The notes under the pieces were generated by a model. That model saw only the letters and a program-made list of their open reading frames with translations. It had not been told where the DNA came from and did no database searches. The translations under genes were made by a program, and so were the position numbers. Positions 52,153 to 61,773 of a stretch of 64,000 nt of DNA are shown one piece after another (the stretch's first letter is position 1; the number at the start of each line of letters is the position of its first letter). The DNA is from Hoyosella levis (GTDB lineage: Bacteria; Actinomycetota; Actinomycetes; Mycobacteriales; Mycobacteriaceae): the NCBI RefSeq assembly GCF_026008515.1, contig NZ_BQYM01000002.1, forward strand, positions 310,001 to 374,000. Reading direction: 5' to 3'.

Positions 52153-52554
52153 CTAGCGCGCCACGAGGCTGCCCTGCCGGTGCCGGTACCGACGCCGGAT
52201 CACGATGAACCCGATCCACGACACGATCACGCATCCGAGCAGTGCCGCCCGGGCGAGGCCAAGATATTGCTCCGGGTAGATCACGCCGGTCAGGTAGTGG
52301 TCGATGAAGCCCGACTCGGGCAGCCCCTCCTCGCCAGCACGGTCGCGCGCCCAGTCCTCGACATAGGTGAGCGGGCAGTACCACGCCACGCCCAGCATGT
52401 TGATGACCGTCAGCCCCACGGCCCACGCCACGCACAGCACATGCAGGATGATCGTGCGCGGCCAGCGCCAGGCCAGGAAGCCCCCGAGCATCGCGTAGGC
52501 GAGGAACAGGAAATGCGTGACCATGGTGACATCGCCGATGATCCGGTAAAGCAT
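52153..52554 (-). CDS. DUF2784 family membrane protein
   Basis: A 133-residue membrane protein with about four hydrophobic segments. Family landmarks are the N-terminal MLYRIIGDVTMVTHFLFLAY, the WYCPLTYVEDWARDRAGEEG block and FIDHYLTGVIYPE. The function of DUF2784 proteins is unknown. It lies downstream of the zinc-knuckle SDR gene on the same strand (74-base gap) and convergent with the Acg pair. Confidence 0.87.
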   Translation of the reverse strand: MLYRIIGDVTMVTHFLFLAYAMLGGFLAWRWPRTIILHVLCVAWAVGLTVINMLGVAWYCPLTYVEDWARDRAGEEGLPESGFIDHYLTGVIYPEQYLGLARAALLGCVIVSWIGFIVIRRRYRHRQGSLVAR

Positions 52555-52628
52555 GGTCCGCCTCCTGCCTTTCCCTCCATGCTAGGCGGGCCCGGCAGAC
52601 TCAGCATCCGGGAAGGACGAACGCCGTG

Positions 52629-54062
52629 TCACCATGCGGAGGGCTTGTAGTCCTTGAGGAAGCAGCCATACAGGTCCACGCCGTTCTCGCCCTGCACGAT
52701 CGGGTCATACACGCGCGCCGCGCCGTCGACGAGATCGAGGGGCGCGTGGAAGCCCTCCTCGGCGAGCCGCACCTTGGTGTAGTGGGGGCGCTCATCGGTG
52801 ATCCAGCCCGTGTCCACAGCGGTCATCAGGATGCCCTCGTCCTTCATGTCCTCCGCGCTCGTGCGGGTGAGCATGTTCAGCGCGGCTTTCGCCATGTTGG
52901 TGTGCGGATGCCCGGGACCCTTGTAGCGCCGCGAGAACTGGCCCTCCATCGCCGAGACGTTCACGATGTACTTGCGGCGAGCAGGGGAGGCTGCCAGGGT
53001 GGCGCGCAGGCGGGACACCAGGATGAACGGGGCGACCGAGTTGCACAGCTGCACCTCGAGCAGCTCCAGCGGATCGACCTCGTGGACGCGCTGCACCCAG
53101 CTGTTGGACCGCGCGAGGTCGGGCAGCAGCCCGCCCGCGTCGATCGCGACGCCCTGGCTGATGCGCTCCACCGTCGCGGAGCCTGCCCGCAGGGCCAGCG
53201 AGGTCACCGTGGCGGCGTCGAGCCGGGAGGCGTCCATCGCCGCCACATCAAGATCACCCGTGAGCGCGGCGGGGTGCAGCTGGCTGGGCTTGCCGAAGGT
53301 CACGACCTCCGCGAGCTCGCCCGAGGGCAGCGGGGCCGACTCGGCGTCGGCGAGCGCGCTGTAGGCACCGGGGGAGCGGCGCACGGTCTGCGCGGCATTG
53401 TTGATGAGGATGTCTAGCCGACCATCCCCCTGCATCAGTTCTGCCAACGACACCACCTGCGCGGGATCACGCAGATCGATTCCGACGATGCGGAGCCGGT
53501 GCATCCAGTCGCCGCTGTCCTCCATCGCGGCGAACCGGCGCACGGCATCCTGCGGGAACCGTGTCGTGATGGTGGTGTGCGCGCCATCGCGGAGCAGCCG
53601 CAGAGCGATGTACATGCCGATCTTGGCACGGCCACCGGTAAGCAGGGCGCGTCGTCCAGTGAGATCCGTGCGGGCGTCACGCTTCGCGTGGCTCGAGGCC
53701 GCGCACTGCGGGCAGAGCTGGTGATAGAACGCATCGATCTGGGTGTAGTCGGTCTTGCAGATGTAGCAGCCCTGGGGCTGGAGCAGCGTGCCCGCCGAAG
53801 CGCCCCGCGCCGTGGACGTCAGCGGGATGCCCTCGGTCTCATCATCGATGCGTGTCGGCGAGCCCGTGGCGGTCGACTCGATGATCGCCCGGTCATGGGA
53901 GTTCTTCTCCGCCCGGGCCTGCACGCGGCGGCGCCGCTTCAGGGACTTGAACAAGCCACCCACCGCGCGCTGCACGGTGAGGGAATCGGGATGCTCGGGA
54001 TCAAGCTCACCGGCTTGCTCCAGCACGCGCAGGCAGGTCGCCAGCTCGTCAGGATCGATCAT
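52629..54062 (-). CDS. SDR-like protein with zinc knuckle and altered active site
   Basis: A 477-residue protein. Residues 1-90 are charged and helical. A four-cysteine knuckle follows, C99 and C102 (CYIC) with C117 and C120 (CPQC). A Rossmann domain begins at TGGRAKIG (142-149), with NNAAQT later. The usual catalytic Y-x3-K reads T-x3-K here (HTNMAKAALN), although the serine block VNVSAMEG remains. I recall the same wording in a family shared by actinobacteria and plants, so the change looks ancestral and not a mutation. Classical dehydrogenase activity is doubtful. An ATG at 54221 would add 53 residues. Confidence 0.8.
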   Translation of the reverse strand: MIDPDELATCLRVLEQAGELDPEHPDSLTVQRAVGGLFKSLKRRRRVQARAEKNSHDRAIIESTATGSPTRIDDETEGIPLTSTARGASAGTLLQPQGCYICKTDYTQIDAFYHQLCPQCAASSHAKRDARTDLTGRRALLTGGRAKIGMYIALRLLRDGAHTTITTRFPQDAVRRFAAMEDSGDWMHRLRIVGIDLRDPAQVVSLAELMQGDGRLDILINNAAQTVRRSPGAYSALADAESAPLPSGELAEVVTFGKPSQLHPAALTGDLDVAAMDASRLDAATVTSLALRAGSATVERISQGVAIDAGGLLPDLARSNSWVQRVHEVDPLELLEVQLCNSVAPFILVSRLRATLAASPARRKYIVNVSAMEGQFSRRYKGPGHPHTNMAKAALNMLTRTSAEDMKDEGILMTAVDTGWITDERPHYTKVRLAEEGFHAPLDLVDGAARVYDPIVQGENGVDLYGCFLKDYKPSAW

Positions 54063-54210
54063 GAGGGGTACGTGCCAGCCATTCTGTGCTCCAGTCGCCG
54101 GGCCGTCGAGCCACCCCGCGCGCGATCGTGCCGTCGTCTCGGTCAAGCGGCCCGGGCTAGCCCGGGCGCGGCGTCGATGATACCGCTCCACCAGCGGCAT
54201 CGTGAATTCC

Positions 54211-54220
54211 GGGACTAGCA
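54211..54220 (+). promoter_or_regulatory. DosR-like half-site and -10 upstream of the HPF-like gene
   Basis: GGGACTA (54211-54217) is a perfect DosR half-site core, and TAGCAT (54215-54220) could be the -10 element. The second half-site is poor. It lies about 40 bases before ATG 54259. Confidence 0.35.
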
Positions 54221-54258
54221 TCGAGGGGGCATCACCACCAGCAATGAATGGAGCTCCG

Positions 54259-54582
54259 ATGAGCGATTACGCCGACCGCGTGCGGATCGTCCCCCAGTTC
54301 ACCAGCGACGATAGCGATGTGATCAATGGGATCCTCTTTGGCCGCCTCGATGCCAGGCTTTCCCGCTGGATGCCGGAGCAGGTAGAGATGGAGATCTCGG
54401 TCAAGGAGCGAGACACCCCATCGCAGCGCGTCGTCCTCGAATGCTGGATCTCCGGCATGCCCAAGCTCGTGGCCACTTCCACCGAGCAGCAGATCGAGAA
54501 AGCCCTCGCGGAGGTGCGCGACGAGCTGTGGAGCCAGCTCGACAAGGAGATCTCGAAGCACGAGGACCAGCGACGGCGCTGA
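54259..54582 (+). CDS. HPF/RaiA-like ribosome-associated protein
   Basis: A 107-residue protein with the beta-alpha-beta-beta-beta-alpha character of the ribosome hibernation factor (S30AE) domain. The middle strand region reads VEMEISVKERDTPSQRVVLE, followed by a helix EKALAEVRDELWSQLDKEIS with a basic end. The domain call is by pattern only and moderately sure. In M. tuberculosis a short HPF-domain protein (Rv0079) belongs to the DosR regulon, which fits the nearby Acg genes. ATG 54259 has GGAG 5 bases upstream. Confidence 0.62.
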   Translation: MSDYADRVRIVPQFTSDDSDVINGILFGRLDARLSRWMPEQVEMEISVKERDTPSQRVVLECWISGMPKLVATSTEQQIEKALAEVRDELWSQLDKEISKHEDQRRR

Positions 54583-54646
54583 TCGCTGGGCGGGTGCTGA
54601 GCCGAGCCAGAGGAGCACCGCGAACCAGCTAGCGCTTCAGCTTCAC

Positions 54647-54678
54647 CCTGGAGCAATGAAAACCTGGAGCAATGAAAA
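54647..54678. repeat. 16-base tandem direct repeat before the tRNA terminator
   Basis: CCTGGAGCAATGAAAA occurs twice in a row (54647-54662, 54663-54678). The second copy supplies the A-run that becomes the T-tract of the minus-strand terminator. Confidence 0.9.
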
Positions 54679-54709
54679 ACACCCTGCATCGTGCTGATGC
54701 AGGGTGTTT
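54675..54709 (-). terminator. Intrinsic terminator of the tRNA-Leu gene
   Basis: A perfect 14-base stem (54677-54690 with 54696-54709) and 5-base loop, followed on the minus strand by TTTTT. It begins 6 bases after the tRNA 3' end. This is the most classical terminator in the window. Confidence 0.92.
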
Positions 54710-54715
54710 CTTCTG

Positions 54716-54800
54716 TGTCCGAGGGGGGACTTGAACCCCCACGCCCTATACGGGCACTAGCACCTCAAGCTAGCGCGTCTGCCATTTCCGCCACCCGGAC
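54716..54800 (-). tRNA. tRNA-Leu (anticodon GAG)
   Basis: An 85-base class II tRNA. The acceptor stem GTCCGGG pairs with CTCGGAC (one G-T pair), with A as discriminator. The anticodon stem CTAGC/GCTAG encloses the loop TTGAGGT, giving GAG, which reads CUC/CUU leucine codons. The T-arm contains GGTTCAAGTCC, and a long variable arm fits leucine. CCA is not encoded. Confidence 0.95.
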
Positions 54801-54942
54801 ATGCGCGGTTTTTTGCGCGTGCCGAGATAGGTTAGCCCATCGATGCACGTAGTCCAAAATCCGCTGCTCAAACCGCATGTTTGGGGTAATCCAGCCAAGC
54901 ATCCCTGACTTCCCCCTCCCGCGATGGTAGGAAAGGAGTGTG

Positions 54943-56334
54943 ATGGCCGACAAGCACAGCACTCCAGGATCCGAGCCTGTTCCCGCCAGCGGAACCGCGG
55001 GGGAACGCCACAGCGCCGCCGAGGCGGAGGTCGTGGATATCGTCAGCCGCCTCATCCGCTTCGATACCACGAACACCGGCGATCCCGAGACCCTCAACCC
55101 CGAGCGCCCCTGTGCCGAATGGGTCGCCGAGCAGCTGCAGGAGGCCGGGTACGAGACCACCTACGTCGAGTCGGGCGGGCCGGGCCGCGGCAATGTCTTC
55201 GCCCGGCTGGCGGGTGCGGACCCCGCTCGCGGAGCCTTGATGATCCACGGCCACCTCGACGTCGTTCCCGCCGAGCCAGCTGATTGGAGCGTGCACCCCT
55301 TCTCCGGCGCGGTGGAGGACGGCTACGTGTGGGGCCGCGGCGCGATCGACATGAAGGACATGGTCGGCATGACCATCGCCCTCGCCCGGCAGTTCAAGCG
55401 CGAGGGCACCGTGCCACCCCGCGATCTGGTGTTCGCGTTCCTCGCCGATGAGGAAGCGGGCGGCAAGTTCGGTTCCCACTGGCTGGTGGAGAACCGGCCC
55501 GACCTCTTCGACGGTGTCACCGAGGCGATCGGCGAGGTTGGCGGCTTCTCCCTCACGGTGCCCCGGCCGGACGGCACCGATAGGCGCCTGTACCTCGTGG
55601 AGACGGCCGAGAAGGGCATCGCCTGGATGAAGCTGACCGCGAAGGCCCGCGCCGGACACGGCTCCTTCCTGCACGAGGACAATGCCGTCACCTACCTCGC
55701 GGAGGCCGTGGCCCGGCTTGGCCGGCACCGGTTCCCGCTGGTGCTCACCGAATCGGTGCAGCAGTTCCTCGCGGCAGTAGGGGAGGAGACCGGACTCGAC
55801 CTCTCCCCGGATTCCCCCGATCTCGAGGGCACCCTCGCCAAGCTCGGCAGCATCTCCCGCATCATTGGCGCCACCCTCCGCGATACCGCCAACCCCACGA
55901 TGCTCCGCGCCGGCTACAAGGCCAACGTCATCCCGCAGACCGCCGAGGCGGTGGTCGACTGCCGCGTGCTGCCCGGTCGACAGGCCGCGTTCGAGAAGGA
56001 GGTCGATGAGCTGCTCGGCCCCGACGTGACCCGCGAATGGGTGACCAAGCTCGATAGCTACGAGACGACGTTCGATGGAGACCTCGTCGATGCCATGAAC
56101 GATGCGCTGCTGTCTCAGGACCCCGGCGCGCGCACCGTGCCCTACATGCTCTCCGGCGGGACGGATGCGAAGGCGTTCGCCAAGCTCGGGATCCGCTGCT
56201 TCGGGTTCTCTCCGTTGAAGCTGCCGCCCGATCTCGATTTTGCCTCGCTGTTCCACGGTATCGACGAGCGAGTACCCGTCGACGCGCTGCGCTTCGGAAC
56301 CCGCGTCCTGGGAGAATTGCTCAGGCGCTGCTAG
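54943..56334 (+). CDS. M20 family metallopeptidase (ArgE/DapE type)
   Basis: Zinc-dependent aminoacylase or peptidase, 463 residues. Metal ligands and catalytic residues are visible in HGHLDVVP (H, D), GRGAIDMKD (D) and FLADEEAGG (catalytic E and ligand E), with the dimerisation domain in between and a late ligand H in [10 protein letters not shown]. It matches Rv2141c, often called DapE2, but the substrate is unproven. ATG 54943 is chosen; GTG 54940 is equivalent. AAGGAG lies just upstream. It begins the second block of mycobacterial gene order. Confidence 0.9.
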   Translation: MADKHSTPGSEPVPASGTAGERHSAAEAEVVDIVSRLIRFDTTNTGDPETLNPERPCAEWVAEQLQEAGYETTYVESGGPGRGNVFARLAGADPARGALMIHGHLDVVPAEPADWSVHPFSGAVEDGYVWGRGAIDMKDMVGMTIALARQFKREGTVPPRDLVFAFLADEEAGGKFGSHWLVENRPDLFDGVTEAIGEVGGFSLTVPRPDGTDRRLYLVETAEKGIAWMKLTAKARAGHGSFLHEDNAVTYLAEAVARLGRHRFPLVLTESVQQFLAAVGEETGLDLSPDSPDLEGTLAKLGSISRIIGATLRDTANPTMLRAGYKANVIPQTAEAVVDCRVLPGRQAAFEKEVDELLGPDVTREWVTKLDSYETTFDGDLVDAMNDALLSQDPGARTVPYMLSGGTDAKAFAKLGIRCFGFSPLKLPPDLDFASLFHGIDERVPVDALRFGTRVLGELLRRC

Positions 56335-56383
56335 CCCGGCTCGACAACTCACTGCTACAACGAGAACAACGAGAGGAAGCGCA

Positions 56384-56914
56384 ATGGTCATCAATCCCTA
56401 CGCCTCATTGCCCGTGCTGCCCACCTTCACCGTGACGTCCACAGATGTCACCGATGGCGAGCGCCTCGCCATGCCCCAGGTGTCCGGGATGCTGGGCGCG
56501 GGCGGAGAGGACATCTCCCCGCAGCTGTCCTGGAGTGGATTTCCCGAGGAGACGAAGAGCTTCGCCGTCACCGTCCTCGACCCCGATGCCCCCACAGGAT
56601 CCGGCTTCTGGCACTGGGCCGTGGCCAACATCCCCGCCAGCGTCACCGACCTGCCCTCCGGCGCCGGCGCGAAGGACAGCAACGCCATTCCCGATGGTGC
56701 TGTGCAGCTGGGCAACGACGCTGGCTTCCGTGGCTACATCGGCGCCGGACCGCCTGCCGGTCATGGGATCCACCACTACTTCATCGCGGTGCACGCCGTG
56801 GCGACCGAGAGCATTGACCTGTCCGAGACCGCGACGCCCGCGTTCCTCGGGTTCAACCTCTTCTCGCAGGCCATCGCTCGCGCCGTGATCGTTGGCACCT
56901 ACAGCCAGGAGTAG
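56384..56914 (+). CDS. PEBP family protein (YbhB/Rv2140c-like)
   Basis: Phosphatidylethanolamine-binding-protein family, 176 residues, cytosolic. The anion-binding pocket is visible as [19 protein letters not shown], and [12 protein letters not shown] follows. Length is the same as I recall for Rv2140c. The molecular role of bacterial members is unclear. ATG 56384 has AGGA 7 bases upstream, 49 bases after the M20 peptidase gene, so the two are probably co-transcribed. Confidence 0.92.
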   Translation: MVINPYASLPVLPTFTVTSTDVTDGERLAMPQVSGMLGAGGEDISPQLSWSGFPEETKSFAVTVLDPDAPTGSGFWHWAVANIPASVTDLPSGAGAKDSNAIPDGAVQLGNDAGFRGYIGAGPPAGHGIHHYFIAVHAVATESIDLSETATPAFLGFNLFSQAIARAVIVGTYSQE

Positions 56915-56938
56915 CGGGCTTCTGCCCGCGCGGCCAGA

Positions 56939-56979
56939 AGTGGAAGCTTTTCCCCGCCCGAGCGGGAAGAGCTTCCACT
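56939..56979. terminator. Bidirectional hairpin between PEBP and pyrD
   Basis: AGTGGAAGCT (56939-56948) pairs with AGCTTCCACT (56970-56979), with a further CG-rich inner stem (one bulge). T-runs on both strands make it suitable for convergent genes. Confidence 0.8.
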
Positions 56980-57019
56980 TTCAGGCCTGGTTCCCGCGGC
57001 CGGGGGCAATCCTCGAGCG

Positions 57020-58102
57020 CTAGCGGGCGCCTTGCCGGTTCTCGCTGCCGACCGCTTCCGCGAGCGACGCGTAGCCGTGGGCGCGGAGCTTTCGGGCGAT
57101 GCCCTGGTGGATGCGGCGGGGCCACAGCGGTCCGCCGTAGATGTAGCCGGTGTATCCCTGGAGGAGGGAGGCGCCGGCCTGGATGCGTTGCCAGGCCTGG
57201 TCGACCGTCTCGATGCCGCCCGCGGAGACGAGGGTGATGCGCCCGCCGGTCCGGCGATGCAGTCGCCGGAGCACCGCCAGTGAGCGGTCAGCGACAGGGG
57301 CGCCCGAGAGCCCGCCGGCCCCCATGGCCTCGACCTCGGCCGCCGGGGTATTGAGGCCCGCGCGAGAGATGGTGGTGTTCGTGGCGACGATGCCGTCGAG
57401 CTCGAGGTCAAGCGCTAGATCTGCCACGGCGTCGATGTCCTCGTCGGAGAGGTCTGGGGCGATCTTGACGAGGACAGGCACGGTGACGGCGGCGCGGATG
57501 GCCGTGAGGAGTGGGCGCAGGGACTCGACGGCCTGGAGATCGCGCAGCCCTGGGGTGTTGGGGCTGCTGACGTTGACAACCAGGAAGTCGGAGAGCGGCC
57601 CGAGCAGGCGCGCGGAGGCGAGATAGTCGTTGATGGCCTCATCGGTGGGCACGATCTTGGTCTTGCCGATATTGGCAGCGATGGGAATGCTGGTTCGTCG
57701 CTTGCGGAGGTTGTTGGTGGCAAAGCCGGCGCCGTGGTTGTTGAAGCCCATGCGATTGATGAGGGCGTGGTCGGCGGGCAGGCGGAACAGCCGTGGCGCG
57801 GGGTTGCCGGGCTGCGGGTGCGCGGTGACGGTGCCGATCTCGGCATAGCCGAAGCCGATGGGGCCCCAGGAGTTGACGGCAGCCGCGTTCTTGTCGAACC
57901 CCGCGGCGAGCCCAAGCGGGGCGGGGAACTCGACGCCGAAGGCAGTGCTGCGAAGGATCGGGTCGTGGCGGGCGAGCAGGGCGTTGCTGATCCAGCTCAA
58001 GGGCCGGATGATGCCCACGACCTTGATCGCGCCAAACACGAACCGATGGATGACCTCCGGGGGCAGGAGGAACATCAGCCTCAGCAGTATGCGGTACACC
58101 AT
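57020..58102 (-). CDS. pyrD: Dihydroorotate dehydrogenase, quinone-linked (class 2)
   Basis: FMN enzyme of pyrimidine synthesis that oxidises dihydroorotate and passes electrons to quinone at the membrane. The 360 residues start with the amphipathic membrane-associating helices of class 2 ([20 protein letters not shown]). [16 protein letters not shown], the catalytic serine in [12 protein letters not shown], and the FMN-phosphate motif SAGGIET follow. It lies 18 bases after the lipoprotein gene on the same strand, in the order of Rv2138-Rv2139. Confidence 0.96.
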   Translation of the reverse strand: MVYRILLRLMFLLPPEVIHRFVFGAIKVVGIIRPLSWISNALLARHDPILRSTAFGVEFPAPLGLAAGFDKNAAAVNSWGPIGFGYAEIGTVTAHPQPGNPAPRLFRLPADHALINRMGFNNHGAGFATNNLRKRRTSIPIAANIGKTKIVPTDEAINDYLASARLLGPLSDFLVVNVSSPNTPGLRDLQAVESLRPLLTAIRAAVTVPVLVKIAPDLSDEDIDAVADLALDLELDGIVATNTTISRAGLNTPAAEVEAMGAGGLSGAPVADRSLAVLRRLHRRTGGRITLVSAGGIETVDQAWQRIQAGASLLQGYTGYIYGGPLWPRRIHQGIARKLRAHGYASLAEAVGSENRQGAR

Positions 58103-58120
58103 TTCTCCCTGATCGTGCGG

Positions 58121-59164
58121 CTAGCGTGCGTCCGAGGTCCGGATGCGCTGGATGCCATCACCGGTCGCGGACGCTATGTAGACAAAACCATTGTCGCTGT
58201 CAATGGTGACAGAGTCGGGTTGCCGCACGGTCGAATACCGGGCGACCTCCACAGGTATCCCGGTGTCGAGCGTGTAGGCGCCAATCTCGTTGTGGCCGGT
58301 CTGGGTGATCCAGGCGACGTCCTCCCGTGCATCGTAGGCAATGCCGTGGGGCGCGCCGGGGATTGGATAGCGCTGGCGCAGGATGAGCCGGTCGAGCGAG
58401 TACACCAGCAGCTCCCCGTCGCGCGTATTGGCGACGAGGATGCGTCCCCGCGGATCGGTGATCATGGTCGATGCGCCGTTGCCCGCTCGGAGCGCGAAGC
58501 CCACGGTTTCCTGCTCGAGCAGTACCTCGGTGATCTTGGACTGGCGGCGGTCGAGCGCGGCAACGCTGCCGCCCACGCTGACGAGCACATCGGTGCCGAC
58601 GAGGCCGGTGATCTCGGGCTCGCCCAGCGACCGCGATTCCGATGCGGGATCGAGGACGTGGATGGCCCCGTCGCTGGTGCCGACCGCGATCGCGTGGTTG
58701 TCGATGAACGTGATGGAGGCAAGGGTCGCTGATCCGTCGAGGCGGGCGATCTCGCGCGGCCGCGGGCGCGCGAGGTCCATCGCGAGCACTGAGGCTCCAG
58801 CAGTGACGTAGGCCGTGCCGGCACCGTCGAGGGCGAGGGCAGTGGGGGTGCCGGGGAGCTCGATCCGCTCAAGGTCCTCCGGCGGCGCATCGGTGGGCGC
58901 GGTGGCGAGCCCGCGGGCAATGAGGACTGCCTGCTCGGCGAGCATGATGGTCGAGCCGGTAGTGGCATCCCAGTGGATGCCATGGACCCGGGCTTCGAGC
59001 GGCACGATGTCGAGGCCCTCGGTATCGACCTGCTCGGGAGCCGCTGCAGGGGTCGCCGGAGGCACGGTGGGCACGTTTGGGGAACCCGACTGGTCGCCGC
59101 AGCCCGGCAGGGCAAGGGCGCACGCCAGCGCGAGCACGGCGGGGAGGGATCGGCGTGTATTCAC
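58121..59164 (-). CDS. lppL: Lipoprotein with beta-propeller-like domain, LppL-like
   Basis: Exported lipoprotein of 347 residues. A signal peptide (RRSLPAVLALACALALPGC) ends in the lipobox LPGC. A Pro/Thr/Ala-rich linker follows, then a domain of repeated blades with motifs such as TPTALALDGAGTAYV, DPRGRILVANTRDGEL and HGIAYDAREDVAW, resembling a YncE/SMP-30-like beta-propeller. I start at GTG 59164 because the signal peptide begins there. It precedes pyrD by 18 bases, as lppL does in mycobacteria. The function is unknown. Confidence 0.85.
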   Translation of the reverse strand: MNTRRSLPAVLALACALALPGCGDQSGSPNVPTVPPATPAAAPEQVDTEGLDIVPLEARVHGIHWDATTGSTIMLAEQAVLIARGLATAPTDAPPEDLERIELPGTPTALALDGAGTAYVTAGASVLAMDLARPRPREIARLDGSATLASITFIDNHAIAVGTSDGAIHVLDPASESRSLGEPEITGLVGTDVLVSVGGSVAALDRRQSKITEVLLEQETVGFALRAGNGASTMITDPRGRILVANTRDGELLVYSLDRLILRQRYPIPGAPHGIAYDAREDVAWITQTGHNEIGAYTLDTGIPVEVARYSTVRQPDSVTIDSDNGFVYIASATGDGIQRIRTSDAR

Positions 59165-59370
59165 GATGGGATAGGGCCTTCCAGTGCGCGGGACGACGCG
59201 TGCTGACACGACAAGCCTCGCGAAAAGCGCGATGCGGGCGTGTCGTTGGCGGTACCGTGAGCGTTGCAATGGTAAGGGATGCGCCCACGGCGGTCGCGCC
59301 TCGAACCAACCATTGCGCTCTGCGTGTCTAGAGGAACAACGTGGTTACTCACCAGCATGGAGGTAATGGC

Positions 59371-59745
59371 ATGACAGCGGACACCGCTTCCGGCTTTGTC
59401 ATCGACGACCTTTCCCTCGATCCCTACGCCCACGGGTTCGGGCAGACGCCCGATGGGCGCACCTTCACCTTCCAGGTCCGCAATCACCTCCTGCACGTGG
59501 AGGTGTACCGACCTGGGCTCTCGACAACCGTACCCGACACGACGGATGTCGCAGGCGCAGCGGACCTCTCCATCGTCGACATCGACGTCGCTGACGAGCG
59601 CAGCGTCGTCGCGGCAGTCCGCGACGCGGTGACCGATACCGAGCACCGGCTCGATCATGCGCGCGCCGAGAGCGCGCTTGCCTCGTGGCTCCACCGCGTC
59701 ACGTCCCTGCTCGTCTGGCGGGAGCCGAGCCACAGCTCTTGCTGA
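59371..59745 (+). CDS. Conserved protein in Rv2137c position, unknown function
   Basis: A 124-residue acidic soluble protein; I recognise no family. It contains a short beta-rich part (DGRTFTFQVRNHLLHVEVYR) and a C-terminal helix (LDHARAESALASWLHRVTSL). ATG 59371 is chosen because GGAGG lies 7 bases upstream; GTG 59341 would add ten residues. It is divergent from lppL and upstream of the LLM-uppP run. Correspondence to Rv2137c rests on position only. Confidence 0.72.
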   Translation: MTADTASGFVIDDLSLDPYAHGFGQTPDGRTFTFQVRNHLLHVEVYRPGLSTTVPDTTDVAGAADLSIVDIDVADERSVVAAVRDAVTDTEHRLDHARAESALASWLHRVTSLLVWREPSHSSC

Positions 59746-59781
59746 TCCGCCGTCCGCGCGCCGCCAACACCGATCGCGCGG

Positions 59782-59787
59782 TACCGT
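59782..59787 (+). promoter_or_regulatory. -10 element of the leaderless LLM gene
   Basis: TACCGT ends 7 bases before ATG 59795; no Shine-Dalgarno sequence lies between them. Confidence 0.5.
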
Positions 59788-59794
59788 TCTAGCC

Positions 59795-60834
59795 ATGAAA
59801 CTCGGCCTGAATGCTGGCTACTGGGGGCTCGGCAACGACGGTGGCAACCTCGAGGTGGCGAAGCGGGCGGAGGAGCTGGGATTCTCCTCGGTCTGGGTGG
59901 CGGAGGCCTATGGCTCCGATGCCGCCACGGTGATGTCCTGGATCGCCGCGCACACCTCCCGCATCGACATCGGATCCGCGGTCATGCAGATCCCGGCGCG
60001 CACCCCGGCCATGACCGCAATGACCGCAGCGACCCTCGACACGATGTCCGGTCACCGCTTCCGGCTCGGCCTGGGCGTCTCGGGCCCACAGGTCTCCGAG
60101 GGCTGGCACGGCGTGCGGTTCTCCCAGCCGCTCGCTCGAACCCGCGAGTACGTGGACATCGTGCGGTCCGCGCTGCGCCGCGAGAAGCTCGTCCACCAGG
60201 GCAAGCACTACACCCTGCCGCTGCCCGATGGTCCGGGCAAGCCCATCCACCTGACGGTGCAGGGCGCGCGCGAGGACATCCCCATCTATCTGGCAGCGAT
60301 CGGGCCGCGCAACCTGGAGCTATCCGGGGAGATCGCCGATGGCTGGCTCGGCATGTTCGCCTCGCCAGGAATGCTGCCCGACCAGCTCGCGCATGTGGAA
60401 GCGGGCCGGGCGAAGGCAGGCAAGACGCTCGCCGGATTCGACGTGGCGCCCACCCTTCCCTTGGTGCCCGGCGATGACTGGCGCGCGGCCGCGGACGCGA
60501 CCCGCATGTTCACCGCGCTCTACGTGGGCGGAATGGGCAGCCGGGAGAAGAACTTCTACCATCAGAACGCCACCCGAATGGGCTACGGCGGCGCAGCGGA
60601 CGAGGTGCAGGAGCACTTCCTCGCCAAGCGCTACGCCGACGCGCAGGCCGCGCTGCCCGTGGAGTTCCTCGACGAGGTCGGCTTGCTCGGCCCGGTCGAC
60701 CGGATCGCGGAGAAGATGCGCGCGTATGCCGAGGCGGGCGTCACCAATCTGATCATCAGCGTGATGCCTGGACTCGATCCGTTCTCCGTCCTGCGCACCG
60801 CCATCGAGGCGTACGAGAAGTCAGGAGTCGCTGA

Positions 60835-60838
<4 letters not shown>
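59795..60838 (+). CDS. LLM-class (F420-dependent) oxidoreductase
   Basis: Luciferase-like flavin/F420 oxidoreductase of 347 residues with the TIM-barrel pattern: [46 protein letters not shown] and [11 protein letters not shown]. The [13 protein letters not shown] stretch is typical of the F420-dependent group, so coenzyme F420 is the likely cofactor. The substrate is unknown. It overlaps uppP by 4 bases (GTGA), so it is translationally coupled to it. I do not recall it between Rv2137c and uppP in M. tuberculosis. Confidence 0.9.
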
Positions 60839-61710
<872 letters not shown>

Positions 61711-61761
61711 CCGCGGGCTAGGCTCCCGCCATGGCTGGGGCACGGCCTCCTGCACCGGCAT

Positions 61762-61767
61762 TACAGT
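61762..61767 (+). promoter_or_regulatory. -10 element of the histidine phosphatase gene
   Basis: TACAGT ends 6 bases before ATG 61774. GAGGG also lies in the gap, so either leaderless or short-leader initiation is possible. Confidence 0.4.
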
Positions 61768-61773
61768 GAGGGC

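Noticed and set aside
54602-54800. A phage or island attachment site at tRNA-Leu
   Set aside because: No integrase gene and no second copy of the tRNA 3' end is visible; the 16-base repeat lies outside the tRNA.
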